Shown piece by piece: positions 40,165 through 49,072 of a stretch of DNA of 64,000 nucleotides. The first letter of the stretch is position 1; every line of letters begins with the position of its first letter. Source of the DNA: Streptomyces muensis (GTDB taxonomy: Bacteria > Actinomycetota > Actinomycetes > Streptomycetales > Streptomycetaceae); NCBI RefSeq assembly GCF_021474425.1, contig NZ_JAKEIP010000013.1:1-64000 (forward strand), read 5' to 3'. A program made the position numbers and the translations under genes. The notes under the pieces are model-generated. The model saw only the letters and a program-made list of their open reading frames with translations, ran no database searches and was not told where the DNA came from.

Positions 40165-40218
40165 CGGCCGTAACCCGGCAGGTAATCGAACAGCCGGTGG
40201 CCGGACGTTCGGCCGTGG

Positions 40219-40278
40219 CATGACGAGGGACATGAGGAGCGGCATGGCGAGCCGCGTGACGAGCGACATGACGAAGGG
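40219..40278 (+). repeat. Five 12-bp tandem repeats beside oriC
   Basis: Five contiguous units beginning at 40219, 40231, 40243, 40255 and 40267, consensus CATGACGAGCGG (units CATGACGAGGGA, CATGAGGAGCGG, CATGGCGAGCCG, CGTGACGAGCGA, CATGACGAAGGG). The last overlaps the dnaA terminator stem. Confidence 0.8.
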
Positions 40279-40308
40279 CGCCCCCGGAACCTTCTCCGGG
40301 GGCGCCCT
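40275..40308 (-). terminator. Terminator downstream of dnaA
   Basis: A 14-bp stem with arms GGGCGCCCCCGGA and TCCGGGGGCGCCC plus one outer A-T pair, and a 6-nt loop. It lies 55 bp past the dnaA stop and shields oriC from transcription. Confidence 0.85.
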
Positions 40309-40362
40309 GGGCGTCGTACGGCGGCTCTCGCGGCCGTCGGCCGGCTGCGTCGGCCCGCTCCG

Positions 40363-41679
40363 CTAGCCGTTCTTGATGCGGTTGGTCAGCTCGGTGACCT
40401 GGTTGTAGATGGAGCGCCGCTCGGCCATCAGATTGCGGATCTTGCGGTCGGCGTGCATCACGGTGGTGTGGTCGCGGCCGCCGAACAGCGCGCCGATCTT
40501 CGGCAGCGAGAGGTCCGTCAGCTCACGGCACAGGTACATGGCGATCTGCCGGGCGGTCACCAGAGCGCGGCCGCGCGAGGTGCCGCACAGGTCCTCGACG
40601 GTCAGGCCGAAGTAGTCGGCGGTGGCGCTCATGATGGCGGTGGACGTGATCTCGGGGGCCGAGTCCTCGCCGCCGGGGATCAGGTCCTTCAGGACGATCT
40701 CCGTCAGGCCCAGGTCCACCGGCTGCCGGTTGAGCGACGCGAACGCCGTCACCCGGATCAGCGCGCCCTCCAGCTCGCGGATGTTGCGCGAGATGCGGGA
40801 GGCGATGAACTCCAGGACCTCCGGAGGGGCGTTGAGCTGCTCCTGGACCGCCTTCTTGCGGAGGATCGCGATACGCGTCTCCAGCTCGGGCGGCTGGACG
40901 TCGGTGATCAGACCCCACTCGAAACGGTTCCGCAGCCGGTCCTCCAGGGTGACCAGCTGCTTGGGCGGCCGGTCGCTGGAGAGCACGATCTGCTTGTTCG
41001 CGTTGTGGAGCGTGTTGAAGGTGTGGAAGAACTCCTCCTGCGTCGACTCCTTGTCCGCGAGGAACTGGATGTCGTCGACGAGCAGGATGTCCATCTCGCG
41101 GTAGCGCTTGCGGAAGCTGTCGCCCTTGCCGTCGCGGATGGAGTTGATGAACTCGTTGGTGAACTCCTCGGAGCTCACATATCGCACGCGCGTGCCCGGG
41201 TAGAGGCTGCGCGCGTAGTGCCCGATCGCGTGCAGCAGGTGTGTCTTGCCGAGGCCCGACTCTCCGTAGATGAAGAGGGGGTTGTACGCCTTGGCGGGTG
41301 CCTCGGCGACGGCGACGGCGGCCGCGTGGGCGAAGCGGTTGGAGGCGCCGATGACGAACGTGTCGAAGAGGTACTTCGGGTTCAGGCGCGCGGTGGGTTC
41401 GCCGGCGGAGTCGTCGACGGTGATCGCGATGCGGATCGGACGGCCGCATTCGCGGCTCAGGGTCTCGCTGACGATCGGGGCCAGACGGCCCTCCAGTACG
41501 CCCTTCGCAAATTCGTTCGGTACGGCGAGGAGGGCGGTGTCGGCCACCAGCGCGAGCGGCTGGCAGCGGCGGATCCAGTGTTCGTCCTTGACCTCGACGC
41601 CCTGCCCGCGACCCTCACCGAGAAGCTGCTCGAGTACTCGTGGCCACACTGCGGCAAGATCGGCAGGTACGTCAGCCAC
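40363..41679 (-). CDS. dnaA: Chromosomal replication initiator DnaA, lacking the long Streptomyces domain II
   Basis: 438 aa from GTG. Domain I spans 1-87; domain III has Walker A GESGLGKT (Lys145), Walker [11 protein letters not shown] and sensor 2; domain IV has the HTH with [14 protein letters not shown]. Domain I (ends RIAITVDD) is joined to domain III (starts [10 protein letters not shown]) by only about ten residues, SAGEPTAR. Streptomyces DnaA proteins I recall are 620-660 aa with an acidic ~200-residue domain II at this junction. The frame is intact, so this is either a real in-frame deletion or an assembly collapse. Confidence 0.95.
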   Translation of the reverse strand: MADVPADLAAVWPRVLEQLLGEGRGQGVEVKDEHWIRRCQPLALVADTALLAVPNEFAKGVLEGRLAPIVSETLSRECGRPIRIAITVDDSAGEPTARLNPKYLFDTFVIGASNRFAHAAAVAVAEAPAKAYNPLFIYGESGLGKTHLLHAIGHYARSLYPGTRVRYVSSEEFTNEFINSIRDGKGDSFRKRYREMDILLVDDIQFLADKESTQEEFFHTFNTLHNANKQIVLSSDRPPKQLVTLEDRLRNRFEWGLITDVQPPELETRIAILRKKAVQEQLNAPPEVLEFIASRISRNIRELEGALIRVTAFASLNRQPVDLGLTEIVLKDLIPGGEDSAPEITSTAIMSATADYFGLTVEDLCGTSRGRALVTARQIAMYLCRELTDLSLPKIGALFGGRDHTTVMHADRKIRNLMAERRSIYNQVTELTNRIKNG

Positions 41680-42061
41680 AGGGCACGCTCTCTCACGGGT
41701 CCCACGAACGTGTGATGGTGGGACGGGTCGGGATTCAAAAGGGGTGGAGCCAGAATCAAGGGGACAAGGGAACGAATCGGAGTTCAGCCACGGTAGTCAG
41801 GGCGACCGGTGCGGTTCAAGTTGTTGTCCCCAGCCTGTGGATAGTGTCTCCCAGTGACCTCTGGTTTGACCGGATGGCGTAGCCGCGCGTACCGTAACCA
41901 GGTCGAGTTGTCGATGGCTGCTGCCGCCTGCCTCCGATGGGCACAGATCGCCTCGGGTGATCGGGAAGCGGTGCACTCGGGCGTAACGCGAGCTACTCGT
42001 GGGCGCACGGTGACAGCCAGGACGGCACCCGCAAACCCCGATTTATTTCTGGAGCCCCCGA
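41680..42061. promoter_or_regulatory. Divergent dnaA-rpmH promoter region
   Basis: 382 bp. Two DnaA boxes, TTGTCCCCA (41824-41832) and TGTGGATAG (41836-41844), point at each other and fit the autoregulation site known for Streptomyces dnaA. A plus-strand promoter TTGACC (41866-41871) - 18 bp - TACCGT (41890-41895) should drive rpmH. The rpmH ribosome site GGAG is at 42051. Confidence 0.7.
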
Positions 42062-42199
42062 GTGAGCAAGCGCACCTTCCAGCCGAACAACCGTCGTCGC
42101 GCGAAGACCCATGGCTTCCGCCTGCGGATGCGCACCCGTGCCGGCCGCGCGATTCTCGCGAACCGTCGTGCCAAGGGTCGCGCCAGCCTGTCCGCCTGA
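42062..42199 (+). CDS. rpmH: Ribosomal protein bL34
   Basis: 45 aa: [20 protein letters not shown] at the start and [12 protein letters not shown] at the end, the universal bL34 pattern. GTG start. First gene of the rpmH-rnpA-yidD-yidC-jag-rsmG run. Confidence 0.98.
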   Translation: MSKRTFQPNNRRRAKTHGFRLRMRTRAGRAILANRRAKGRASLSA

Positions 42200-42220
42200 T
42201 TCCGGTCAGGTCATGCCGTC

Positions 42221-42592
42221 GTGCTGCCCACCGAGAACCGGCTGAGGCGGCGCGAGGACTTCGCGACCGCGGTTCGACGAGGACGCCGGGCAGGCCGCCC
42301 GACACTCGTCGTCCACCTTCGTAGCGGTGCCACGGACCCGCACGCGCCTGGGGAGAGCGCTCCCTCGACGCGTGCGGGTTTCGTCGTGAGCAAGGCTGTG
42401 GGCGGCGCGGTCGTACGGAACAAGGTGAAGCGCCGGCTTCGCCATCTGATGCGCGACCGAGTCGACCAGCTGCCCCCCGGTAGCCTGGTAGTCGTACGAG
42501 CGCTGCCCGGTGCGGGTGACGCCGACCATGCACAGCTGGCCCGAGACCTGGATGCCGCTCTGCAGCGGCTCCTGGGAGGGGGCGCGCGATGA
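42221..42592 (+). CDS. rnpA: RNase P protein component
   Basis: 123 aa. The RNR motif region [15 protein letters not shown] binds RNase P RNA; N-terminal [16 protein letters not shown] is typical. Needed for tRNA 5' maturation. Stop overlaps the yidD ATG. Confidence 0.96.
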   Translation: MLPTENRLRRREDFATAVRRGRRAGRPTLVVHLRSGATDPHAPGESAPSTRAGFVVSKAVGGAVVRNKVKRRLRHLMRDRVDQLPPGSLVVVRALPGAGDADHAQLARDLDAALQRLLGGGAR

Positions 42593-42942
42593 AGTACCCA
42601 CTGCTGGCTCTGATCAAGCTGTACCAGTGGACGATCAGTCCGCTGCTCGGGCCGGTGTGCAAGTACTACCCGTCGTGTTCCCACTACGGCTACACGGCGA
42701 TCGACCGGCACGGTGCGATCAAGGGCACGGCGCTCACCGCCTGGCGCATCCTGCGGTGCAATCCGTGGTCGCTGGGTGGTGTGGACCATGTCCCGCCACG
42801 CAAGCGCCCGCGGTGGCACGAGTCGCTGCGCAATGCGTGGCGTGCACGGAAGGGCGGGCCCTCCGCCGCCGAAACGGCCACCGAGGAGAATGTTCCTTCG
42901 AGCCCGGCCGCAGAGACCTCGTCCCATGCGCAAGGAGCATGA
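42589..42942 (+). CDS. yidD: Membrane protein insertion efficiency factor YidD
   Basis: 117 aa; family core [27 protein letters not shown] with paired Cys, then a longer variable tail than the ~70-85 aa enterobacterial form. Peripheral membrane helper of YidC. 3 bp before yidC. Confidence 0.94.
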   Translation: MKYPLLALIKLYQWTISPLLGPVCKYYPSCSHYGYTAIDRHGAIKGTALTAWRILRCNPWSLGGVDHVPPRKRPRWHESLRNAWRARKGGPSAAETATEENVPSSPAAETSSHAQGA

Positions 42943-42945
42943 TTA

Positions 42946-44235
42946 GTGGACACGATTGCCAGCCTCTTCAGCTTCATCACGACACCCGTTTCATGGGTCA
43001 TCGTCCAGTTCCACTCGGTGTACGGCGCGATCTTCGGCCCTGACACCGGATGGGCCTGGGGCCTGTCCATCGTGTCCCTGGTGATCCTGATCCGTATCTG
43101 CCTGATCCCGCTCTTCGTGAAGCAGATCAAGGCGACCCGGGCCATGCAGACGCTCCAGCCCGAGATGAAGAAGATCCAGGAGCGCTACAAGAACGACAAG
43201 CAGCGTCAGTCCGAAGAGATGATGAAGCTGTACAAGGAGACGGGCACCAACCCGCTCTCCTCGTGCCTTCCCATCCTGGCGCAGTCGCCGTTCTTCTTCG
43301 CCCTGTACCACGTGCTCAACAGCATCGCCAACGGTGACACCATCGGTGTGATCAACCAGAGCCTGCTGGAGAGCGCGCAGAAGGCGCACATCTTCGGCGC
43401 CCCGCTCGCCGCGAAGTTCACCGACAGCTCCGCGGATGTCGCGGCGATGGACAACGCCTCGCTGGTCACGGTCCGCATCGTCACCGCGGTCATGATCGTC
43501 CTGATGTCGGCGTCGCAGTTCTACACGCAGCGTCAGCTGATGACGAAGAACGTCGACACCACGGTGAAGACGCCGTTCATGCAGCAGCAGAAGATGCTGA
43601 TGTACGTCTTCCCGGTCATGTTCGCCGTCTTCGGCATCAACTTCCCGGTCGGTGTCCTCGTCTACTGGCTGACCACCAACGTGTGGACCATGGGTCAGCA
43701 GATGTACGTCATCCGCAACAACCCGACGCCGGGTTCCAAGGCCCAGGCCGCGTACCTGGAGCGTCTCACCAAGCACGTCACGCAGCACGGCAAGGCCCGC
43801 AGGCGCAGTGAGCGCGTCATCATCAAGGCGATCGTCGCCAAGGGTCGTGACCGCAACGACCACGAGCGCAAGTTCATCAACGGCCTGAGCAAGGCGGGTC
43901 TCGCGGCGCAGACCGACGGCAGTGTGATCAAGAGCGAGGGCGCCGTCGCCACTGTGACCGAGGACGGTACGCCGACCACGGCTGGTGCGTCCAAGCGTCA
44001 GCAGCCGAAGCGGCAGAGCAAGTCCCAGCGTCAGTCCGGCGGTGCGAAGCAGGGTGGTGAGCCGACCGCCTCGCTTCAGAAGTCCGACGAGCCCGAGGAC
44101 GCCAAGCCCGGCGCTGCCAAGTCCGACGCTGCCAAGAAGCCCGCGCAGAAGTCCGGCGGCGGTACCCGCAGCAAGGCCCAGTCCGGGCAGCGCAAGGGCG
44201 GCCCGCAGCGCCCCAAGTCCCCGTCCAAGAAGTAA
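42946..44235 (+). CDS. yidC: Membrane protein insertase YidC/Oxa1
   Basis: 429 aa, GTG start. Five transmembrane helices with the conserved conducting Arg in the first core helix region ([25 protein letters not shown]) and cytoplasmic hairpin. The last ~150 residues are a Lys/Gln/Ser-rich, highly basic disordered tail that may contact ribosomal RNA, common in actinobacteria. Inserts membrane proteins alone or with Sec. Confidence 0.96.
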   Translation: MDTIASLFSFITTPVSWVIVQFHSVYGAIFGPDTGWAWGLSIVSLVILIRICLIPLFVKQIKATRAMQTLQPEMKKIQERYKNDKQRQSEEMMKLYKETGTNPLSSCLPILAQSPFFFALYHVLNSIANGDTIGVINQSLLESAQKAHIFGAPLAAKFTDSSADVAAMDNASLVTVRIVTAVMIVLMSASQFYTQRQLMTKNVDTTVKTPFMQQQKMLMYVFPVMFAVFGINFPVGVLVYWLTTNVWTMGQQMYVIRNNPTPGSKAQAAYLERLTKHVTQHGKARRRSERVIIKAIVAKGRDRNDHERKFINGLSKAGLAAQTDGSVIKSEGAVATVTEDGTPTTAGASKRQQPKRQSKSQRQSGGAKQGGEPTASLQKSDEPEDAKPGAAKSDAAKKPAQKSGGGTRSKAQSGQRKGGPQRPKSPSKK

Positions 44236-44250
44236 GAAGGAGCCCATCCC

Positions 44251-44763
44251 GTGACGGAAGGCACCACCTCCGCCGCTGCCGAGGGTGCAGACACCCTGAC
44301 CCGCCTGGAGCAGGAGGGCGAGATCGCGGCGGACTACCTCGAGGGTCTGCTCGACATCGCCGATCTCGACGGCGACATCGACATGGACGTCGAGGCCGAC
44401 CGCGCCGCTGTCTCGATCATCAGCGACGCGGGCAGCCGAGACCTGCAGAAGCTGGTCGGGCGTGACGGCGAGGTGCTGGAGGCATTGCAGGAGCTCACGC
44501 GCCTGGCCGTGCACCGGGAGACCGGGGACCGCAGCCGGCTGATGCTGGACATCGCCGGCTACCGGGCCACGAAGCGCGCCGAGCTCTCCGAGCTGGGCGC
44601 CAAGGCCGCCGCCGAGGTCAAGAGCACGGGCGAGCCCGTGAAGCTGAAGCCGATGACTCCGTTCGAGCGCAAGGTCGTGCACGACGCGGTCAAGTCCGCG
44701 GGACTGCGCAGCGAGTCCGAGGGCGAGGAACCGCAGCGGTTCGTCGTCGTGCTCCCCGCCTGA
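44251..44763 (+). CDS. jag: Jag/SpoIIIJ-associated RNA-binding protein (KH-R3H)
   Basis: 170 aa. KH domain about 25-95 with GRDGEVLEALQEL, R3H domain with its R-x3-H motif (MTPFERKVVHDAVK). Follows yidC by 15 bp. KhpB-like global RNA-binding role in Gram-positives; details unknown here. Confidence 0.94.
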   Translation: MTEGTTSAAAEGADTLTRLEQEGEIAADYLEGLLDIADLDGDIDMDVEADRAAVSIISDAGSRDLQKLVGRDGEVLEALQELTRLAVHRETGDRSRLMLDIAGYRATKRAELSELGAKAAAEVKSTGEPVKLKPMTPFERKVVHDAVKSAGLRSESEGEEPQRFVVVLPA

Positions 44764-44781
44764 TCGGCCCGTTCGTTCCCC

Positions 44782-44809
44782 CGGCCCCGTCTGCCCGCAG
44801 ACGGGGCCG
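44782..44809. terminator. Terminator between jag and rsmG
   Basis: Arms CGGCCCCGTCTGC and GCAGACGGGGCCG with a minimal loop. Suggests rsmG also has its own promoter in the 76 bp that follow. Confidence 0.75.
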
Positions 44810-44885
44810 AACTTTGTCAGCCTGATAGTTCTGGTGGTTCTGGTGTCGGCGCTCGGTGCGCCGGCGGTACGGAAGGACGGTCCCC

Positions 44886-45602
44886 GTGACGGAGGCAGCG
44901 GAGCTTCCCCCTGCGCCCGAGCAGGCACGTGAGGTGTTCGGTGATCGCTTCGCTGATGCGGTCCGCTACGCCGAACTGCTCGCCGAGGCGGGAGTGCAGC
45001 GTGGTCTGATCGGCCCACGCGAGGTGCCCCGCCTGTGGGAGCGGCATCTGCTGAACTGCGCCGTGCTCTCCGAGGTCGTGCCCGAGAACGTGACGGTGTG
45101 CGATGTCGGCTCGGGTGCGGGCCTGCCCGGCATTCCCCTGGCCCTGGTCCGCGAGGACCTGAAGATCACTCTGCTGGAGCCCTTGCTGCGGCGTACGAAC
45201 TTCCTGACGGAGGTCGTGGAACTGCTGGGGCTGGACCATGTGACGGTCGTCCGTGGTCGTGCCGAAGAGGTCATGGGGAAGTTGCCGCCGGTCCATGTGG
45301 TGACCGCACGTGCGGTGGCACCACTGGACCGGCTGGCCACCTGGGGCATCCCGCTGCTGCGCCCGTACGGCGAGATGCTCGCCCTCAAGGGTGACACTGC
45401 CGAGGAGGAGCTGAAGAGCGCCTCGACGGCCCTGAGCAAGCTCGGTGCGGTGGAGACGTCGATCCTGCATGTGGGTGACGGCATTGTGGATCCCCCGTCG
45501 ACGGTCGTGCGGGTCGAGGTCGGGGAGAGCCCGGGCGGTGTGCGGTTCGCCGCGAAGCGGGCCAAGGCTGCGAGGACGGGGCGGGCGCGCCGCCGACGCT
45601 GA
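44886..45602 (+). CDS. rsmG: 16S rRNA (guanine-N7) methyltransferase RsmG
   Basis: 238 aa from GTG 44886 with GGAAGGACGG upstream. AdoMet site [17 protein letters not shown], then [10 protein letters not shown] and ARAVAPL. Methylates G527 of 16S rRNA; loss gives low-level streptomycin resistance and can raise antibiotic production in Streptomyces. C-terminus is Arg/Lys-rich. Confidence 0.96.
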   Translation: MTEAAELPPAPEQAREVFGDRFADAVRYAELLAEAGVQRGLIGPREVPRLWERHLLNCAVLSEVVPENVTVCDVGSGAGLPGIPLALVREDLKITLLEPLLRRTNFLTEVVELLGLDHVTVVRGRAEEVMGKLPPVHVVTARAVAPLDRLATWGIPLLRPYGEMLALKGDTAEEELKSASTALSKLGAVETSILHVGDGIVDPPSTVVRVEVGESPGGVRFAAKRAKAARTGRARRRR

Positions 45603-45695
45603 TCCGTCCTGACGACGAGACGTACTCCACACAAGCTGGCAAACCTACCCATGCCGGAGTGTCGCGACAGTTCGGCGTCGGCTGCTGTGCATCGT

Positions 45696-45709
45696 GTTTC
45701 ACGTGAAAC
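45696..45709. promoter_or_regulatory. parS: parS site upstream of parA
   Basis: Perfect GTTTCACGTGAAAC. An in-frame GTG for parA overlaps it, but the region is more likely regulatory. Confidence 0.95.
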
Positions 45710-45837
45710 GTCGCTCACTGCTGCACGGCATCATCAGTCGTGGCCGCGCCGCGGCCGAACCTCGGGACCGAAAGCCCCTCGGTTCTCTCGGAGAGGGTGC
45801 TTCTGACGACACTCCGTCCCCCTTGAGGGGCACGGAG

Positions 45838-45864
45838 TTGTCCACAGAGGTGGATTTCTCCACA
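45838..45864 (+). promoter_or_regulatory. Two DnaA boxes upstream of parA
   Basis: Perfect TTGTCCACA (45838-45846) and TTCTCCACA (45856-45864) in the same orientation, between the parS site and the chosen parA start. Confidence 0.6.
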
Positions 45865-45900
45865 GAACACCAGGCCTCACTGGTTCACGACCCCGAAGAC

Positions 45901-46974
45901 ATGGGAGGCTCTGTTCATTGCGAGCCTGAAGTCGAGGAGAGTGAATCCTTGCGGTCCGACGCCAACATCGCGGGACCGATGACCGATCCGGTCCCCGGTC
46001 CCCGTACCGAGTCGATGGGGGAGGATGTTTCACGTGAAACACCGCCCCCGATGGACGACACTCCCATCGGTCGTGCTGCCCAACTGGCGGTGGAAGCTCT
46101 AGGCCGCGCCGGCGAGGGCCTGCCACGGCCCGAGCAGACCCGCGTCATCGTGGTCGCCAACCAGAAGGGGGGCGTGGGCAAGACGACGACGACCGTCAAC
46201 CTTGCCGCATCGCTCGCCCTGCATGGCGGCCGGGTGCTGGTCATCGACCTCGACCCGCAGGGCAACGCGTCCACTGCTCTGGGGATCGATCATCACGCCG
46301 AAGTCCCTTCCATCTACGACGTGTTGGTCGAGAGCAAGCCGCTTGCGGAAGTCGTCCAGCCGGTCCCCGATGTCGAGGGTCTCTTCTGCGCCCCTGCCAC
46401 GATCGATCTCGCCGGTGCGGAGATCGAGCTGGTATCCCTGGTGGCGCGCGAGAGCCGACTCCAGCGGGCCATTCAGGCTTACGAGCAGCCACTGGACTAC
46501 GTCCTCATCGACTGCCCGCCCTCGCTCGGCCTGCTGACGGTCAATGCGCTGGTGGCCGGGCAGGAGGTCCTGATCCCGATCCAGTGCGAGTACTACGCGC
46601 TGGAGGGGCTGGGCCAGCTGCTGCGGAACGTCGACCTGGTGCGGGGGCACCTCAACCCCGCTCTGCACGTCTCGACGATCCTGCTCACCATGTACGACGG
46701 CCGGACGCGGCTCGCGTCCCAGGTCGCGGACGAGGTACGCAACCACTTCGGTGACGAGGTGCTGAGGACCAGCATTCCCCGCTCGGTCCGAATCTCCGAG
46801 GCGCCGAGCTATGGGCAGACGGTTCTGACTTACGATCCAGGATCGAGCGGTGCCCTGTCCTATCTTGAGGCGGCACGAGAAATCGCGCTGAAGGGTGTCG
46901 GCGTCAGTTACGACCCGACGCACGCCCACTTCGGCGCCCAGAGCAATCCGAGCATGGCGGAGGGGATCCAGTGA
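45901..46974 (+). CDS. parA: Chromosome partitioning ATPase ParA
   Basis: 357 aa with the chosen ATG; the frame stays open to a GTG at 45694 (426 aa), but that part carries parS and DnaA boxes and no good ribosome site. The deviant Walker A is KGGVGKTTTT, Walker B DYVLIDCPPSLG. About 80 residues of disordered N-terminus precede the ATPase domain, and a parS lies inside that tail. ParA drives nucleoid-complex positioning during growth and sporulation. GTGA overlap with parB. Confidence 0.9.
   Translation: MGGSVHCEPEVEESESLRSDANIAGPMTDPVPGPRTESMGEDVSRETPPPMDDTPIGRAAQLAVEALGRAGEGLPRPEQTRVIVVANQKGGVGKTTTTVNLAASLALHGGRVLVIDLDPQGNASTALGIDHHAEVPSIYDVLVESKPLAEVVQPVPDVEGLFCAPATIDLAGAEIELVSLVARESRLQRAIQAYEQPLDYVLIDCPPSLGLLTVNALVAGQEVLIPIQCEYYALEGLGQLLRNVDLVRGHLNPALHVSTILLTMYDGRTRLASQVADEVRNHFGDEVLRTSIPRSVRISEAPSYGQTVLTYDPGSSGALSYLEAAREIALKGVGVSYDPTHAHFGAQSNPSMAEGIQ
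46027..46040. promoter_or_regulatory. parS: parS site inside parA
   Basis: Perfect GTTTCACGTGAAAC in the coding sequence, translating to part of DVSRET. Confidence 0.95.
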
Positions 46975-48068
46975 GCGAGCGACGGAGGGGGTTGGGCCGT
47001 GGTCTCGGCGCACTGATCCCTGCTGCACCGACGGAGAAGACGGTGCCCCCTGCTGCGATGGGAGGCGCCGCGTCCCCGTCCCCGGCTGCCGTCCCGGTGC
47101 TGAGCGAGCGCGGGGTGGCCGCGGCCAAGGTGGCCACACTGCCGCCTGTTTCACATGAAACCGAGGAGCCGGCATCCCACGGTGCCGTGGAGACGCCCGC
47201 ACCTCCCATGGGCGCCCATTTCGCGGAGATCTCCCTTGAGGCGATCACGCCGAACCCACGGCAGCCGCGTGAGGTCTTCGACGAGGATGCGCTGCAAGAA
47301 CTGGTCACCTCCATCCAGGAGGTCGGTCTCCTCCAGCCGATCGTCGTACGACAGATCGGTCCCGCGCACTACGAGCTCATCATGGGCGAGCGGCGCTGGC
47401 GGGCCTGCCGTGAGGCCGGCCTCGAAGCGATCCCGGCGATCGTGCGGGCCACGGACGACGAGAAGCTTCTCCTGGACGCCCTCCTGGAGAACCTGCATCG
47501 GGCTCAGCTGAATCCGATCGAAGAGGCGGCTGCCTACGATCAGCTGCTGAAGGACTTCAACTGCACCCACGATCAGCTGGCGGACCGCATCGGCCGTTCT
47601 CGCCCGCAGGTCTCCAACACCCTGCGGCTGCTGAAGCTCTCGCCGAAGGTCCAGAACCGGGTGGCCGCCGGAGTGCTCTCCGCTGGACATGCTCGGGCGC
47701 TGCTCTCCGTCGACGATCCGGAGGAGCAGGAGCGGCTGGCTTACCGGGTGGTGGCCGAGGGTCTCTCGGTTCGTTCCGTCGAAGAGATCGTGAGTCTGAT
47801 GGACTCCCGTCCGCAGAAGGCTCAGCGCTCCAGGGGGCCGCGGGCCGGCTCCGTGCCCTCCCCGGCGCTTTCCGACCTCGCCACCCGCCTCTCGGACCGC
47901 TTCGAGACACGGGTGAAGGTCGAACTGGGCCAGAAGAAGGGCAAGATCACCGTCGAGTTCGCCTCCCCGGACGACCTTGAGCGCATCCTCAGCACGCTCG
48001 CTCCAGGCGAGAAGCTGGCTCTTCAGAAGAGTCTCCTGGACGGCGACGCGGACGACACCGAGCTCTGA
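46971..48068 (+). CDS. parB: Chromosome partitioning protein ParB
   Basis: 365 aa. N-terminal [12 protein letters not shown] motif interacts with ParA; the CTP-binding core has LQPIVVR and MGERRWRACREAG; the HTH reads DQLADRIGRSRPQVSNTLRLL; a C-terminal dimerisation domain follows. Binds parS and spreads as a CTP-dependent clamp. A one-mismatch parS lies in its own 5' coding part. Confidence 0.97.
   Translation: MSERRRGLGRGLGALIPAAPTEKTVPPAAMGGAASPSPAAVPVLSERGVAAAKVATLPPVSHETEEPASHGAVETPAPPMGAHFAEISLEAITPNPRQPREVFDEDALQELVTSIQEVGLLQPIVVRQIGPAHYELIMGERRWRACREAGLEAIPAIVRATDDEKLLLDALLENLHRAQLNPIEEAAAYDQLLKDFNCTHDQLADRIGRSRPQVSNTLRLLKLSPKVQNRVAAGVLSAGHARALLSVDDPEEQERLAYRVVAEGLSVRSVEEIVSLMDSRPQKAQRSRGPRAGSVPSPALSDLATRLSDRFETRVKVELGQKKGKITVEFASPDDLERILSTLAPGEKLALQKSLLDGDADDTEL
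47148..47161. promoter_or_regulatory. parS: parS-like site inside parB (one mismatch)
   Basis: GTTTCACATGAAAC; the central CG is changed to CA. Translates to part of VSHETE. Confidence 0.7.
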
Positions 48069-48102
48069 GGTTCGGTCGGCGAGGTCTCCTTCCTGGCTGC
48101 CT

Positions 48103-48143
48103 GTGCGGGCCGTGTCCGGTGTGTACCGGAACACGGCCCGCAC
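48103..48143 (+). terminator. Terminator downstream of parB
   Basis: About 18-bp stem with one bulged base and a GTGT loop. Confidence 0.8.
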
Positions 48144-48241
48144 TTTGCTTTCTGGCGGTATCGAGGGAATCGCTTCGTGGATACGATGCGATCGGGTATG
48201 GCGCATCCACCTGGCAAGACCTCTAAGGGGAGGCGGGGTCC

Positions 48242-48499
48242 ATGCGAACGGTGAGCCGCACCGGACTGGTGAGCGCGGGTCTTGGGCTGGGCGCGGTCGG
48301 CGGGTTCGTCGGCAGCCTGCTCAGGGAACGGAGCGCCCTGACGGCCGCCCGTGATGCCGCGGGCGAAGGAAGCGAGGAACAGCCTTCATGGGGCGTCGGC
48401 TCGTACCGCTCACGCTGGACAACCTTCCGGACCTTCCCAAGCGCTGCCGCGCGTGTGTCTTCTGGGAGTTGGACCCGGTCAGCGGTGAAGCCGCGGTAA
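48242..48499 (+). CDS. Small putative membrane-anchored protein overlapping the GNAT gene
   Basis: 85 aa. A strong AGGGGAGG site precedes the ATG. Residues 1-30 (MRTVSRTGLVSAGLGLGAVGGFVGSLLR) form a hydrophobic anchor. Codon third positions stay GC-rich up to about codon 49, where the next gene begins in another frame, and then the tail looks out-of-frame. It may be a genuine overlapping gene or the old N-terminus of its neighbour lost by frameshift. Confidence 0.45.
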   Translation: MRTVSRTGLVSAGLGLGAVGGFVGSLLRERSALTAARDAAGEGSEEQPSWGVGSYRSRWTTFRTFPSAAARVSSGSWTRSAVKPR

Positions 48500-49005
48500 A
48501 GACCGGTACCGCCGGCTTGGAGAAGGAAGCCTGGATCTCCGCCGTCCTGCTGGACTGGGGCTCCTGCGGTCGGGTCGTCTACGTCGATGATGTGCCTGTG
48601 GGCTTTGTGCTCTACGCCCCGCCGGCTTATGTGCCCCGCGCGACGGCGTTCCCCACGAGCCCCGTGTCGCCGGACGCGGTGCAGCTGATGACCGCGTTCA
48701 TCATGCCGGGCTACCAGGGACAGGGATTGGGCCGAGTGATGGTCCAGACGGTCGCCAAGGATCTGCTACGGCGAGGCTTCAAGGCCATCGAGGCCTTCGG
48801 AGACGCACGCTGGAAAGAGCCGGCGTGTGTGCTGCCTGCCGACCATCTCCTCGCCGTGGGGTTCAAGACGGTGCGCCCCCACCCCACCTTCCCGCGTCTG
48901 CGGCTGGAACTGCGGACGACGCTGTCCTGGAAGGAAGACGTGGAGATGGCGATCGACCGGCTGCTGGGGGCCGTACAGAAGGAACCGGCGTTGAGGCCGC
49001 TCTAG
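48388..49005 (+). CDS. GNAT-family N-acetyltransferase
   Basis: 205 aa. Acetyl-CoA loop IMPGYQGQGLGRVMVQTVAKDLL (Q/R-x-x-G-x-G/A) is clear, and VPVGFVLYAPPAYVPRATAFP precedes it. Substrate unknown. Conserved neighbour between parB and trxA in Streptomyces. Confidence 0.88.
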   Translation: MGRRLVPLTLDNLPDLPKRCRACVFWELDPVSGEAAVKTGTAGLEKEAWISAVLLDWGSCGRVVYVDDVPVGFVLYAPPAYVPRATAFPTSPVSPDAVQLMTAFIMPGYQGQGLGRVMVQTVAKDLLRRGFKAIEAFGDARWKEPACVLPADHLLAVGFKTVRPHPTFPRLRLELRTTLSWKEDVEMAIDRLLGAVQKEPALRPL

Positions 49006-49024
49006 AGCGGGTGCATCGAAAGCG

Positions 49025-49054
49025 AATGGGCCAACCCCTGAGGGTTGGCCCATT
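49025..49054. terminator. Bidirectional terminator between GNAT and trxA
   Basis: 13-bp perfect stem, CTGA loop, between convergent genes; a parS follows 3 bp later. Confidence 0.85.
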
Positions 49055-49057
49055 CGT

Positions 49058-49071
49058 GTTTCACGTGAAAC
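49058..49071. promoter_or_regulatory. parS: parS site between GNAT and trxA
   Basis: Perfect GTTTCACGTGAAAC, 1 bp from the trxA stop. Confidence 0.95.
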
Positions 49072-49072
49072 A

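Noticed and set aside
40025-40366. Open frame through the right part of oriC
   Set aside because: It runs across DnaA boxes, the 12-bp repeats and the dnaA terminator, with no ribosome site.
42991-45018. 675-codon open frame antisense to yidC-jag-rsmG
   Set aside because: Crosses three well-supported genes; composition typical of a shadow frame.
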